Part shown: one piece after another, positions 20,221-32,224 of the stretch
Position numbering within the stretch: the stretch's first letter is position 1
Layout: each line of letters opens with the position of its first letter
Source: Cladobotryum mycophilum
Taxonomy: Eukaryota; Ascomycota; Sordariomycetes; Hypocreales; Hypocreaceae
Assembly: GCA_036429605.1 (NCBI GenBank)
Contig: JAVFKD010000004.1
Span: 1,178,001-1,242,000, forward strand
Direction of reading: 5' to 3'
DNA: 64,000 bases
Program-made: the position numbers and the translations under genes
The notes under the pieces: generated by a model
Seen by the model: the letters and a program-made list of their open reading frames with translations, nothing else
Database searches by the model: none
What the model was told of the DNA's origin: nothing

Positions 20221-23200
20221 TCAAGCTGTAAAAGCCTGAAGATAGTTGCTTGGGACCAGCCCAATTCGGCCATTGCCGTTCTGGACCTCAGCTTCCCACC
20301 AACCGTCGTCTTGATGACGATAGACGGTGAGAATATCACCCTTGGCGAAGCCCAATTCTTCTGGAATGGCTGCTTGATACATGTACAGTGCACGTGCTGT
20401 GGAAATTATTAGATACTCGCTTGCGTCAAGTTAACGTTAATAGTGTGGTGTGAAAACTTACCCATGTGCATAATTGGCTTGCCATCTCGAGAGTATCTTG
20501 TTGGGTCCGCTACGCTCTTGCTTCGCTGGTGACCGCCATCGTACAATCCCATTGCACGGGATTCGGATCGACCTGTCCTACTTCGTGACGATCCGTATCG
20601 ATCATCACCACCGGCAGCAAGTTGTACTGCCATATCAGAGCCGCCATAGCTACTTTGTGGTCGGTTGTTATTATAGTCTCTGTAGGGCGAAGGAGATACA
20701 CCTCGTGTTGAGCCACGTGTGGAACCATGGGTGGAACCGTGGGGAGATGCCTGACGATAATAGCTCTGATCCGAACCTCGTGGTTGAGACAGACTAACTT
20801 GAGACGAGTTCCGTTGCTGATAATTATTGTAAGGGTTTGGCGACACCGAGCCACGATCCATTCTGCGTGGATCATTGCTCATCCGTCGCTGGTGAGGCTG
20901 GGGCGACACACTTCGGGCTGGGCCAGGTGAAGGTGGCTGGGACATATCATTGCCGCGAGTTCCTGGTCTAGACATTGGCGATGTAGCACTGCTAACGGAA
21001 TCCCTGCGGAAGCCATCACCGTAGACGCTTCGTGTCTGGCTTGCGGCCTTCTTTGTCGCTTCCTTCATAGCCTTTGACGTCACGGCTGGTGGAGGAACCC
21101 CAAGTCTCGTGATTTGGGTCTGAGATTGGTAAGATGGGGGAGGGGTTCCACGCTGGATCGCAGCCATGTCGTGACCGCCGGGGCCCTGGAATGATCGTGA
21201 CATTGCGGCATCCGGAGCAGGCGAGGAAATGCCATGATAGTTATCCGCTGACATTCTAACAGATGAGTTCTTTCCCAATGTCACGCCTTTAAGCTCCGCT
21301 AGCGCTGCTGCAATCGGGTCGTTCTCATCAACTCGCTGGGTTGGTGGTTGTGCCGCTCGCCTTTGTGTGTCTGGAGTTGTTACAGGAAGAACATTGTGCC
21401 CAACACCAAGAGCGAGACTAGCATTAACATCAATTGGTTCAGGGCTAGCTGTGCGTTCTTGCAGGAGATGTCTGCCTTGATCCATGCCACCACTGTAAAT
21501 CTCCCCTTTGCTATTGTACGGTTGGTGTCGGCGGACGGGGCTAGTAGAACCTTGAGAGTTCGATGGGTGCCAGGTATTCCTGCCTTGTTGGGTAGGAGCC
21601 TGCATATCCTTGAGGCTCTTGCGCCGGAACGGACTGTGAGCTTGGAAGAAACCACTCTTCTTCTTGAGGACTCGTTTCTCGGGACTGCCAGCAGCCTCGG
21701 GATCCTGTTTTATCGGTGAAGTCTTACCACTGGGAGGTTCCTGACTGGAGAATGAAGTTGGGTTGGAATACTCGCTATGAGAGTCCCTGCTCGATGGCCT
21801 AGCTGATGGAGGCTGTGAACTGCGATCTGATGGCGGACCAGGGCGGCCGACTACCGACATCCCATCCCTGGGGTATGGATCATGTGGAATGGAAGTTTGC
21901 TGAATAGAGTCATAGGGTGATGATGGTTGAGCTGCGGGTGGTCCCCTACGATAACTGTCGTCCGTCGACGCGCGTGCTGGCTGTGGAGACCTCTGGGGTG
22001 CCTTTTGTGGGTGAGCCTTTTGAGGCAAGGCATTGGCCTCTCGACTTGCTGGCACAGGAGCCCGATGTGCCAAATTGTTGGCCAATATAGAGTTGGGATC
22101 ATGGTGCGACTCAAAGGTAGATGGCTGTGGAGAGGAGGAACGGAAAGCCGGATTAATGCTTCGGGGAAACTGTGCAACTGAGTAATGTTCATCCTCAGAC
22201 GTATCCGAGTTGCCATCATTAACGTCGCCTCGGCAGAAATTGATGTACTTGGGCGCATCTGGAATCTCCTGGCCTGTGCCCCTCTCAGTGATGAATGAAA
22301 TGATGTCAGTTTCCACGTCCATCTTCTCCAATGACAGACGAATCTTTTCGCACGAAGAGTCGTCGCTGACACAGACAGTGGATGCAATATTCGCAAAGGT
22401 CCACAGACTGCTTTTGGTGAAATCCAGTCGCTCTTCTTCGAGATCTTGGAATTTGTCCGCCGCTGCTTTCCATTCGCGGTTCCATCGCACAGTCGTCTCC
22501 TCAAGGGCCTTGATCGCATTCTCGTATTCGGTGTTTGAGGCTGCAAGCGTGATTTGTGTCTTCTCCAATTTGGCCTTGTTTCGTCGCTCTTCTTGGCCCA
22601 TCACCATGTGACCTTGTGCAAGATAGCCCTTAATCTTCAAGCATTCTTGTTCATATTTATCTCGAGTCTTGACGGGTTAGTGGGTGCTTACTTCACGAAA
22701 AAGGAAAAATCCGCATGTACCTTGTTCACTTGTTGTGTTTGTTGGACTTTGGTCTTCAACAGCTTTTCCACCGTGTTTTGAACAATCTTTCTCCTCTCCT
22801 TCATACCCCCCGCAAATGCAGCCAACGGCTCCTCCAGCTCTGTCTTCATCTGGGCAGAGATATTCTGATGTTGCTTCCCCATAGCCTCCAGCTCTGCTCG
22901 AACCATGTCCAGTGACGTCTTCAGAGTTCCAGTTTCTTGGGAGCCGAGAGACTTCTTCGCAAGGTTTAACAGCTTTTTAGAGTACTCTTCCTCGATAGAG
23001 GCGCGAGCTGTGGTTTCGACTCGTTAAACTCATCATCCATAGATACCAGGATGCTGGGCAAACTTACCCCCGTAGAATGTCTTCAATTCATCGCATGTTT
23101 GTTTGGCATATACCATTCGATCAATGAGCGGCGAAACTCCGGCATCGTCTTTGCCCCAGAAGTTATTGGCAACTGTATAACACAATTTATTAGCCTCAGT

Positions 23201-23289
23201 TGCCACTACACCAGATTCATACATTCATCCGCATGGAAGCACTTACAGGACAGCGCGACCGCTGGCGAATCTGCCACAACGGAAGGCAT
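20221..23289 (-). CDS. imp2: F-BAR/SH3 cytokinesis protein (Imp2/Cdc15/Hof1 family), 938 aa
   Basis: There are five exons: 23247-23289, 23068-23172, 22721-23007, 20462-22667 and 20221-20396. The introns are 74, 60, 53 and 65 bp and keep the frame throughout. Residues 10 to about 270 form an F-BAR domain (SFANNFWGKDDAGVSPLIDR, YSKKLLNLAKKSLG, TRDKYEQECLKIKGYL) that bends and binds membrane. A long Ser/Pro/Arg-rich disordered middle follows, the usual phosphorylation-controlled region. The last exon alone encodes a C-terminal SH3 domain (ARALYMYQAAIPEELGF, DGWWEAEV, GLVPSNYLQAF). Members act at the contractile ring and septum. The gene is divergent from NOT1 across an 874 bp shared upstream region. 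Confidence 0.92.
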
Positions 23290-24163
23290 TTTACCTGTTG
23301 AAAGAATGCAAGGCTACGACTGCAAGTCCGTAAATGAATCAAGTATCGACAAACTCTTGATCAGAATCCAGCGATTGCTATTCGGTCGTAGGCAAATGGT
23401 GTAGCTTCCAGAGCTTCACAGGGTCGCTTATGGTGGGTTGATTGAAAGCCGGAAAGCAGCCCTCCAAGGACATCCTCCTATGATGAATGATTCGGTCAAG
23501 CCCAACGCCATTTGTTTGTGAACGCTAGTAAGTGTTGACGGGGCAACGCACATTGTGGCCGCTCACGTGACATCCCACACTGAAACTAGCCGTGAGGTTC
23601 TGACCACGGTGCCACCCTGGCTATTCTTAAGCACAGGCGGAATTTACCGCTCCTCTCGCTCGTGCATTGTCCTTTTCGGTGCAGTACTGACCTACCTGAC
23701 TCTAACCTCTACCCAACCTTCGAACCAACTGCACGTTTGACGAGACGTTCAAGCCCTTATTCCATCACAACAACTGCATAAATTAAGCCCCTTCGCCAAA
23801 GCCAGACTGCCGCTTCTCCCCCCCCCAAATCCATCTAATTTGCTGCACTCTCTGGCGATCGGCTTCAGCCAAGCAACAATCACAAGGATCTGTCCGTCCG
23901 TCTCGCGAATCATCCCTCCGCTAGTGCTTCGACCACGTCCCACAATCAAGCTTGTCTGGCCTGACGTTCGACGGTTGAGATTGTTTTCAAAGCCCCCCTT
24001 CTCGCGATCGATCGGTGACTCCCCACACCTCCCTCATGTAGGAACGCCCTTCGATACTCTCTTCTTACAACCTTACCATCCCACATTCACAGCCTACCAG
24101 CCTGCCACGGCTCAATAGGCAGGCGCTCCACCACAAGCCCTCGACAGCTGCGAATATACCTCC
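23290..24163. promoter_or_regulatory. Shared divergent upstream region of the F-BAR gene and NOT1
   Basis: This 874 bp stretch lies between two outward-facing starts. It is C/T-rich near NOT1, with no clear TATA box for either gene and no coding frame I would support. Confidence 0.5.
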
Positions 24164-27100
24164 ATGGTCCCTCCACCAAGAGCGGGATCATTTTCGCCTA
24201 ATCCTGCGCAGACTCTTCAAACAGGCAGTAATCATTCTCCTCATCCATCGCATAGTGGCGTCCTAAGTGCTGGCGCAAGCCCCAGCACTCCAACAGGGAC
24301 CAACTCCCTGACCAAGATTGTTGTCGCCCAAGTGTATCTCTTGCTCAGTACTATTAAGGAGGACAAGGATCGCGCCAGGTGGGAGCTACAGGTCGATCAA
24401 TTAAGAAAGGTAAGCCCCTCGTCTGCAAATCTGCTTGGTCTTGTTTGTCTAACGCAAAGGTTTTTTTGCAGCTCATCGATGAACACGGCATGGAGGTTTT
24501 TTCAAAATACTTCACCCGGTTGGTGGCAGGGAATGCGCCTCAAATATTCCCTGGCCTCAACCGGCCCGCTACAACTCCGGGGAATTATCACATTCTTGTG
24601 GGCGAGATGCGGAAGATTGCACACGACGCCGATCAGGCCACCAAGATTGCAGAATCCGTGGAGAATGGTACCGAAGACATCTTTCGAGACTTTGACCTCT
24701 CTACATTTATGGAGCACTTCAAACTTGATGCATTGGAAAAGACCTTGCTAGCCCTGGCATTCAAGCTTGGTTCTCGATCTGACTTGAAGACGAAAGGTAC
24801 GAAACTCCTGTGTCTCTACTATTGACTCTCTAGCTAATCTTTTGGCTCAAAGCGGACGCTATCCTTTCCACCAATTTCCCCACCTTTATGGATATCATTT
24901 CTAGATCAAACCTTGAGGCACATAACGACCTAAGCCCAGCATTCGTCTCTTTGATTGTCGATCGATTTCTGCAATACCACCCCCAAGCTTCAACGCAGCA
25001 TCCAGACGAGATCTTCAAAATTACGTGGCGAAGCGGTATTTGTCTGTCGACCAAGCACCCCCTTCCGAAGTGCTGGCTGCACTTGACATTGGAAGAGTTT
25101 TAGCCGACCGACCCTCAAATTCTCTGGCTCGATATATTCAGAAAACAGGATCGGAATTCACCAAGGATGAAGAGACCTGCTTCGCGTTCCTGCAAAGCCG
25201 CCCAAGCAATATACAGCTCGGCCCCGATCAAGTTTCTTCAGCCCTTACCTATGCTACCATCAGTCAGACCCCTACCCACGACCCATCCGTTTTCGTCAAT
25301 GCCCTTGTCCGCACAGTATCCAAATCTTTCGATTGGGTTGAAGTCGTATTGTTTTTCGATCAGCCCTCTGCACGCATCTCATCGGCTCAGTTCTTGTGTC
25401 TCTACAAGGCTCTCCTTCCCATTGCCGAGGACCCAAAGAACAATTTCGACATTCAGCGATTGTGGGGCGGATCGTGGAGTGAGCCAGAGGCTCAACTCTC
25501 TTTTGTGAGCGCTTACGCTTCTTTGACACCTGAGCAGCTAGATGCTACGACGATTCCTGGTCTCGAGCGAAGCATTACAGTCGACGACTATGCCAGTGCC
25601 TCTCCAAACGTGCAAGAACGGGCCGCTATTGTCGTGAAACACCCTCTTGTATCGGTGGCCGCTTTGTCAGCTATATTCAACGTTGCCTTGAATTCTGTTC
25701 ATGCATCACAGAGCGTCGAGGCCAAACGACTTTTTCAAGAAGTAGTTGTACCGAATTTGGATATCTTCTTGGTCTCGGCATTTGAAGTTCCTAGGCAGTC
25801 ATGGGCACCAATGGCGGTCGACACTCTTAACTCTCTGTTTGAGACCTTCTTATACAAGCGATCACCGGAGTATGACTTCGTGTTAGATAGCTTGTGGAAG
25901 AAGGATAAGGAGTGGGTTGTGCAGAGACTGATTGATGCGCACGCAGTCAAACCCGTCGATCTGCCCCTTGTATTCGACCATGCAGTGAAACACAGTTGGC
26001 TTGATGAGCTCATCTATCTTCCAAACGGTTTTGGCATTGACCTTGCCGCTTTGGCTCATGCTGAGGGCTACCTGGATCTGACGAAGTGGGCACGGTACAA
26101 TGCCGAGAGGAGCAATGAAATAGCGCGCACGCTACTACAGTTCCTTATGATCAAGGCCAATCTAGAGATCCAGTTTCAGCGTCCTCCAGATGGCCAACCA
26201 CCTGTAAAGACCAGTACTATATTACAGGTACGGACTGTATCGGCACTGTTACAGATACTTGAAGACTTCCTTCCGAAAGCGCCTGTTCATGATCTGATTC
26301 TTGTTCAACGACATTGCATTACGGCATATCCTCGTCTCATCAACTACGGCGAAGGGTACGACGATGTCGTTGATGCAAATGGCAAGGACGGTAATGCATT
26401 GCCACAGGCAGCTAATAGTAAAATGGAAGAGCACTACAAGAAGATGTACGGGGATGAAATTCAGGTTCGTACCATCGTCGAAATTTTGGATCGGTACAAG
26501 CACTCGCGAGATTCGCTAGAGCAGGATGTTTTTGCTTGCATGATCCATGGTTTGTTCGATGAGTATAATCACTACGTCGACTATCCTCTTGAGGCTCTCG
26601 CGACAACAGCAGTACTTTTCGGTGGTATAATATCCCACAAGCTCATTTCCGATCTTCCTTTGAAGATTGGTCTTGGTATGATTCTGGAAGCTGTCAGAGA
26701 TCACATGCCCGATGATCCCATGTACAAGTTTGGTCTGCAGGCACTGATGCAGCTACTGGTTCGTCTTCGAGAATGGCCTGGTTTCTGTAAACAATTGATA
26801 CAGATTCCAGGCCTTCAGGGTACAGAGGCTTTCAAGAAAGCCGAAGAGATTGTCCGAGACCATGAGGAAGAGCTTGTACGTGCCCGTAACGGAAATGGTA
26901 CACCGCACGGAGTTGGATTTACAGGTGATGCCTTTACAAATGGGGATGCTGATGAACAAGTCAATGCCGATCGCCAAGCTCCCGCGTTTGCATCCATCAA
27001 TGTCGACCCCATCCTCCCAGGGCTCGAGTTTGAGGATCCCGATGACGATGCTCAGGGTAAGATTCAATTTGTCCTGAATAACATCACCGAAGGGACACTG

Positions 27101-30100
27101 CAGTCGATGTGCATCGAGCTCCGTGAAATGCTTGAGCGAAAGCATCAGCAATGGTTTGCGAGCCATCTTGTTGAAGAACGAGCCAAGATGCAACCGAATT
27201 ATCATCATGTCTATTTGGAGTTGGTGAAGCTCTTTGAGGACAAGTCACTCTGGGGCGAGGTACTTCGTGAGACTTACATCAGTGTGGCCAGGATGCTCAA
27301 TTCAGAGGCGACGATGCAGAATTCCACCGAGAGAACTCATCTCAAAAACCTTGGTGGTTGGCTCGGTCTCTTGACTCTCGCCCGGGACTATCCTATCAAA
27401 CATAAGAATATCGCCTTCAAGCAGCTTCTCATTGAAGCTCATGATACTAAGAGATTGATTGTCGTTATTCCGTTTGTTTGTAAGGTCTTGCTTCAAGGAG
27501 CCAATTCTGCCGTCTTCAGACCTCCGAATCCGTGGCTCATGGACATCATTCACTTGCTCATCGAGCTATACCATCATGCCGAATTGAAGCTGAATTTGAA
27601 GTTCGAAATTGAGGTGCTTTGCAAGGGCCTGAATCTTGATCACAAAAGTATCGAGCCATCCGGCGAGATTCTTAATCGACCTGCGGTGGAAGAAACAGTC
27701 GATATCCTCCAACCAGACCAGCTGGATGCTTTTGAGAGCCTATCATTGAATGGCATAGGATCCGCCGTCGTCCCTGGTTTATCCCCACAGACTGTTGCCC
27801 CCACTATCCCCGATCTTGGTCCATTGATCACAATTCCCCCTACCAATGAAATGGTGGTCAGCACTAGCCGCTTGCATGAAATCGTTCGAACCGCACTTAC
27901 CCGGGCCCTGCAAGACATCATCCAGCCTGTTGTCGATAGATCCGTCACTATTGCTGCCATCTCAACACAGCAGATGATCCGGAAAGACTTTATTGCCGAA
28001 CCAGATGAGAATCGTGTTCGAACTTCCGCGATTAATATGGTTAAAGCCACTGCCGGAAGCCTGGCCCTCGTTACTTCAAAAGAGCCCCTGAGAGCCAACC
28101 TAACAAACTACATGAGAAGCCTTGCCAATGATTTGCCATCCGGTCTACCGGAGGGCACCATCATCATGTGTGTCAATTCGAACTTGGATCTGGCTTGTAA
28201 CATTATCGAAAAGCAGGCCGAAGAGCGAGCCGTCCCTGAGATCGAAGATATGCTGGAAAGCGATTTAGAGCATCGGAGACGTCACCGACTTCAGCAGCCC
28301 AACGAACCATATCATCCAACCGGTATTAACCGCTGGGCCATGACGATTCCCAGTCCGTATAAGATACAGCCCAGACCCGGTGGGCTCAATGCCGAACAGA
28401 TGGCGATATACGAAGATTTTGCCAGGCAACCCCGCACCACATCGACCACCGCGCCGTCTCATGCACCATCTGCTTCTGAAGCGACGCGATCGTTGGCAAA
28501 TGAAGTGCTCCAAGAGCCATACAACGCTATTCCAAACCTGCCTACCCCAGCTGAGACTCCCTCAATCCAGCAGCAATTGGGCTCACAGCTTCAGCCATAT
28601 GCCCCAGTTCATAATGCTGTTGCCAACGTAATGACCAACGGGCGTACAGCCACGTTCCAGATGGATGTACGAAGTCTAGCCGAACGGGTCAACAAGTTCC
28701 TGCAAGAGCTTCTGCGTGTAGCGGGTGAGGCTCGTGAAGAACACTTTGTTGGACTGCCAAGGCCTCATCCTGTTTTGGATGTTGTCGACGCACTTGTTCA
28801 GCTCATCATCAAAACCTCTCAAAACTCCGAAGAATTTGCCATTTATGCTGCCGAGCAGATTAGTGCTCTCATCTTCCAACAAGTTGAGGATAACCTGACA
28901 CTCGAAAGTCTTGTTCACGTCTTGGAGACTCTCAGAAAGATTTCTGGACCGGCTCTGAATAGCCGAGTTCGTGCGTTGTTTGCTCAACAGCCTGGGCCTA
29001 ACTTTCTTAGCTTGCCATTGCTAGCGGCCCTGATTCGAACTGACTTGCTGGATTGGCGAAACATCGATCTTGCCATGTCAAAGGCACTGGAGGCTCGCAA
29101 GGAGGGTTCACTTGAATTCTTGGAGCACATGTTTGACCTCACATTGTTGAACAATCGACCAATCGCTCTGTATGCCGACTTCGTCCGGACCCTTGAGTCT
29201 TCATGGGCATGGATCTGCGAGGAGCCTACCAATGCGACCGGCCAAAGGTTGAAGGGTAAATTGATGGGTCTATCGCCATCTGGAAATGATGAACAGTCTG
29301 TCCAGCAAGACCAGATGGAGTACGTCTTCGAAGAATGGGTCCATCTCTGCAACAATCAGAACGCCTCAGCAAAGGCAACCTCCATCTTCATTCAGCAATT
29401 GCAAGCAAGGCAAATCATTCGCAACCGAGATGATCTCTTCTTATTTATTCGTACAGCAATTGATTTCTCTGTAGATCGATACGAGCACATCTTACATGCA
29501 GGGGCTATTGGCGAGGCATCCACTTCTGTAGATGCTCTGGCCAAGTTGATTGGCATCTTCATCAACATGCACGCTGACACTGCGACATCACGAGCCACCT
29601 TCTTGGATTCAGTCTTGGTATTGATTTCCTTCATACTTACACATCACTACATGAAGCGGGGCGAGCACTTAAATCAACGGGTCTTCTTCCGGTTGCTGTC
29701 CATGCTTTTCCATGAAGTGCAAATAATCTGCGAGGAGCTCCCAGATGAAGAGCGACAAAATATTATGCTCAAGATTGCTGCCAGATTGGAGGGTTTGGGC
29801 CCCCGTCACCTTCCTGGATTTGTGTTTGGCTGGCTGTCTCTTATCCAACACAGGGCTTTCCTGCCAGTGCTCCTCCAGCTACCCGATAACATAGGCTGGG
29901 TGCCATATGTCCAGCTTCTCTGTCAGCTTCTGAACTTTGTAGGCGATCAGCTAAAGGCATTCAGCGTCTCGGATGCCGGCAAGGACCTCTCTCGGGCCGC
30001 TGTGAAGCTCTTTGTCGTTCTTCACCATGACTTCCCAGACTTCCTCGCAGCCAACTATGTCAGGCTATGTGCCAATATCCCGACCCACTGCACCCAGCTG

Positions 30101-30878
30101 CTAAACACAGTTCTAACCGCAACGCCTCACCAGAACTATGGCAAGTCGCTTGAGGGTATGAAAGGGGAGCGCATGGAAGAATTGAAGCCATATCCCGGTC
30201 TAGTCGATGACGCAACAACTATTCTAGCTGAGGCTGGATTATTGAGTGTGCTCGACCAAATTTTCCAGAAGGGACCGTCGGAAGATGCAGTCGCTCAGAT
30301 TGCTCACGCCATGACGACGAGCTCTTTCAAGGAGACGACTTATGGACACATTGCCGTCGCAACAAACCCTCTAGTCATCAGTGCCGTGGTCATGTATGCC
30401 GGTCATAACGCTACCGATCGGTTGCAAGCAGGTGGTGCGGTAACAGTCTCGGGCAGCGAGCACGAGGTTGCACTGTTGTCAATCTTGGTTCATGAGCTTC
30501 CTCCTGAAGCTCGGTACTACCTCATGGCAAGCATGATCAACCAATTGAGGTTCCCCAACCCCCACACAGAGTTTTTTAGCCAAGTCGTATTATACATTTT
30601 TGGCAAAGACTTGAGTGATCCGGAAGAGACGGACATTCGTCAGGAAATCACACGCATTCTGCTTGAACGACTTGTGGGATACTGGCCACAGCCGTGGGGC
30701 CTGATTGGCACAGTTCTGGAGCTGGTCAAGAACGAGAGATATATGTTTTTTGATCTACCATTCATCAAGTCAACCCCCGAGGTACGCTGACCTTAAAACT
30801 CCCCCTTTCTTTAGTGGCATGTACTAATTATTATTCCAGGTTGCCGAGCGATTTGCATCGGTGTTGCAGCGGGCCTAG
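24164..30878 (+). CDS. NOT1: NOT1, scaffold subunit of the CCR4-NOT complex, about 2179 aa, one base missing
   Basis: NOT1 is the central scaffold of the CCR4-NOT deadenylase, which shortens mRNA poly(A) tails. The exons are 24164-24409, 24472-24796, 24853-30781 and 30840-30878; the introns are 62, 56 and 58 bp. The N-terminal HEAT part starts at LTKIVVAQVYLLLSTIKEDK. The central part carries the MIF4G/CAF1-binding and DUF3819 regions (VDRSVTIAAISTQQMIRKDF). The C-terminal NOT1 domain ends in FIKSTPEVAERFASVLQRA. Exon 3 changes frame at a C5 run (24980-24984). One more base joins VDRFLQYHPP to SFNAASRRDLQNYVAKRYL. NOT1 is essential in yeasts and the remaining 1900 codons are intact, so this is almost certainly a sequence error. 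Confidence 0.93.
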
Positions 30879-31303
30879 TCAAAGCCATTTGTAGCACAAG
30901 AATGGACTCAATAAAGAGAAATGACATTATTCTTAATACGAAATTATGAGAAAACGGTGGCAACGGTTCTAGATTAATCGCTCCAAAAAATTATGGGAAG
31001 GTTGGGCAGCGAGTTGGATCAGCAAGGATAGATGAAAATCGAATCAACATGGAGATGGAAAAAGGTCCAGTTCCAATTTTGTCTGGGGGGCAAATGAGGA
31101 GCCGGACCTACAACACGATTGTCTAATAATTGTATTAATGTACAATAGGTAGTTTCTACGATGTACCACGGCGCATACGGAGTATTTGGGTCATGACTGG
31201 CCGGATCGCATCAGGATTGGGATGGTGACGGTTATGGTGAGAAACATGGACTGTCGTGGATATAAGCGATGGGGGAAAAAAGAAGTTCAAGTGAAGCTGG
31301 AAT
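30879..31303. other. Convergent intergenic region
   Basis: These 425 bp hold the 3' ends of NOT1 and the PhzF-like gene facing each other. No gene was seen. Confidence 0.6.
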
Positions 31304-32224
31304 CTAAACTGTAACATGACCACGCATTACCTGAACAGCTGGTCCAGCTAAAGTGACTGTATCAATGCCGGAATCCTTGACTGATACCTCTACAACAATG
31401 TTGCTCTCCTTGCCCATCTCAACGCCCTGGGTGATTTCGTACCGTCGAGTAGGTGTTGTCTGCTTGTCGCCCTCAACGCTGAGGTAACTACTCAGACAGC
31501 AGGCAGCAGAGCCCGTGGCGGGGTCTTCAAAATTGGCGAGTATCATGCGACTGCGGATCTGGATAATGGGTTTGCCGTCTGCGTCCTCGCTAGTGCCTGT
31601 GCGGACATAGTAGTATCTGCCAATCATTCCTTGATTCCATCCTTGGTCGAGTAGATCTACTGCGGAGAAGACGGCGCCGGTGGGGCGGAGCTGGGCGAGT
31701 AGGTCGGTGGAAGGGAGCTCGACGAGGGAAAAATTCATGCCCTTTACGATGCTGAAGATGGGAGCGGAGCGCTCGAGCTGGCTGATTTGGTCGACGGCCT
31801 GGAGGGCGTTGGGGGTGAGGGGGAAGTCGGCGAGGGTGGCCCTGTGGAGGTGGACGTTGTGCGGGATGTCGGCCTGGGCGGAGTTGGGGCCGGTCCGGGT
31901 GATGCCTATGGGGCCGGCCTTTGTGATGATCTGGGTCACACCCTGGGGCAGGAGGGAGACGGCGGCGCCGATGGTCGGGTGGCCAGCGAAGGGGATCTCT
32001 GCGTCGGTGAGGAAGATGTCGATGCGGCGGGTCGTGTCGGCCTCTGGGTCGGCGACGTCGTGGATGAAGACGGTCTCGGAGAGGTTGAACTCGCGGGCGA
32101 TGGTCTGCTTCTGGTCCTGGGTCGGGGGAGGGACGGTGCCGGCGGGGATGGTGACGACGGCGAGGGGGTTGCCGCGGTAGCGGGTGTGGGTGAAGACGTC
32201 GAGGGTGACGAAGGGGAGTTCCAT
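31304..32224 (-). CDS. PhzF-family isomerase/epimerase-like protein, 306 aa
   Basis: This is a single-exon gene of the normal PhzF length (about 300). It opens with FVTLDVFTHTRYRGNPLAVV, the family's N-terminal signature. The catalytic Glu lies in NLSETVF (about residue 50), with IPFAGHPTIGAA next. The second half carries FEDPATGSAACCLSSYL, the mirror-image active-site motif of this diaminopimelate-epimerase-like fold. PhzF itself isomerises a phenazine precursor, but fungal relatives are common and mostly uncharacterised, and no phenazine genes are nearby. An open frame extends 37 codons upstream with low-complexity His/Gln sequence. I chose the inner Met because the family begins there. Confidence 0.9.
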   Translation of the reverse strand: MELPFVTLDVFTHTRYRGNPLAVVTIPAGTVPPPTQDQKQTIAREFNLSETVFIHDVADPEADTTRRIDIFLTDAEIPFAGHPTIGAAVSLLPQGVTQIITKAGPIGITRTGPNSAQADIPHNVHLHRATLADFPLTPNALQAVDQISQLERSAPIFSIVKGMNFSLVELPSTDLLAQLRPTGAVFSAVDLLDQGWNQGMIGRYYYVRTGTSEDADGKPIIQIRSRMILANFEDPATGSAACCLSSYLSVEGDKQTTPTRRYEITQGVEMGKESNIVVEVSVKDSGIDTVTLAGPAVQVMRGHVTV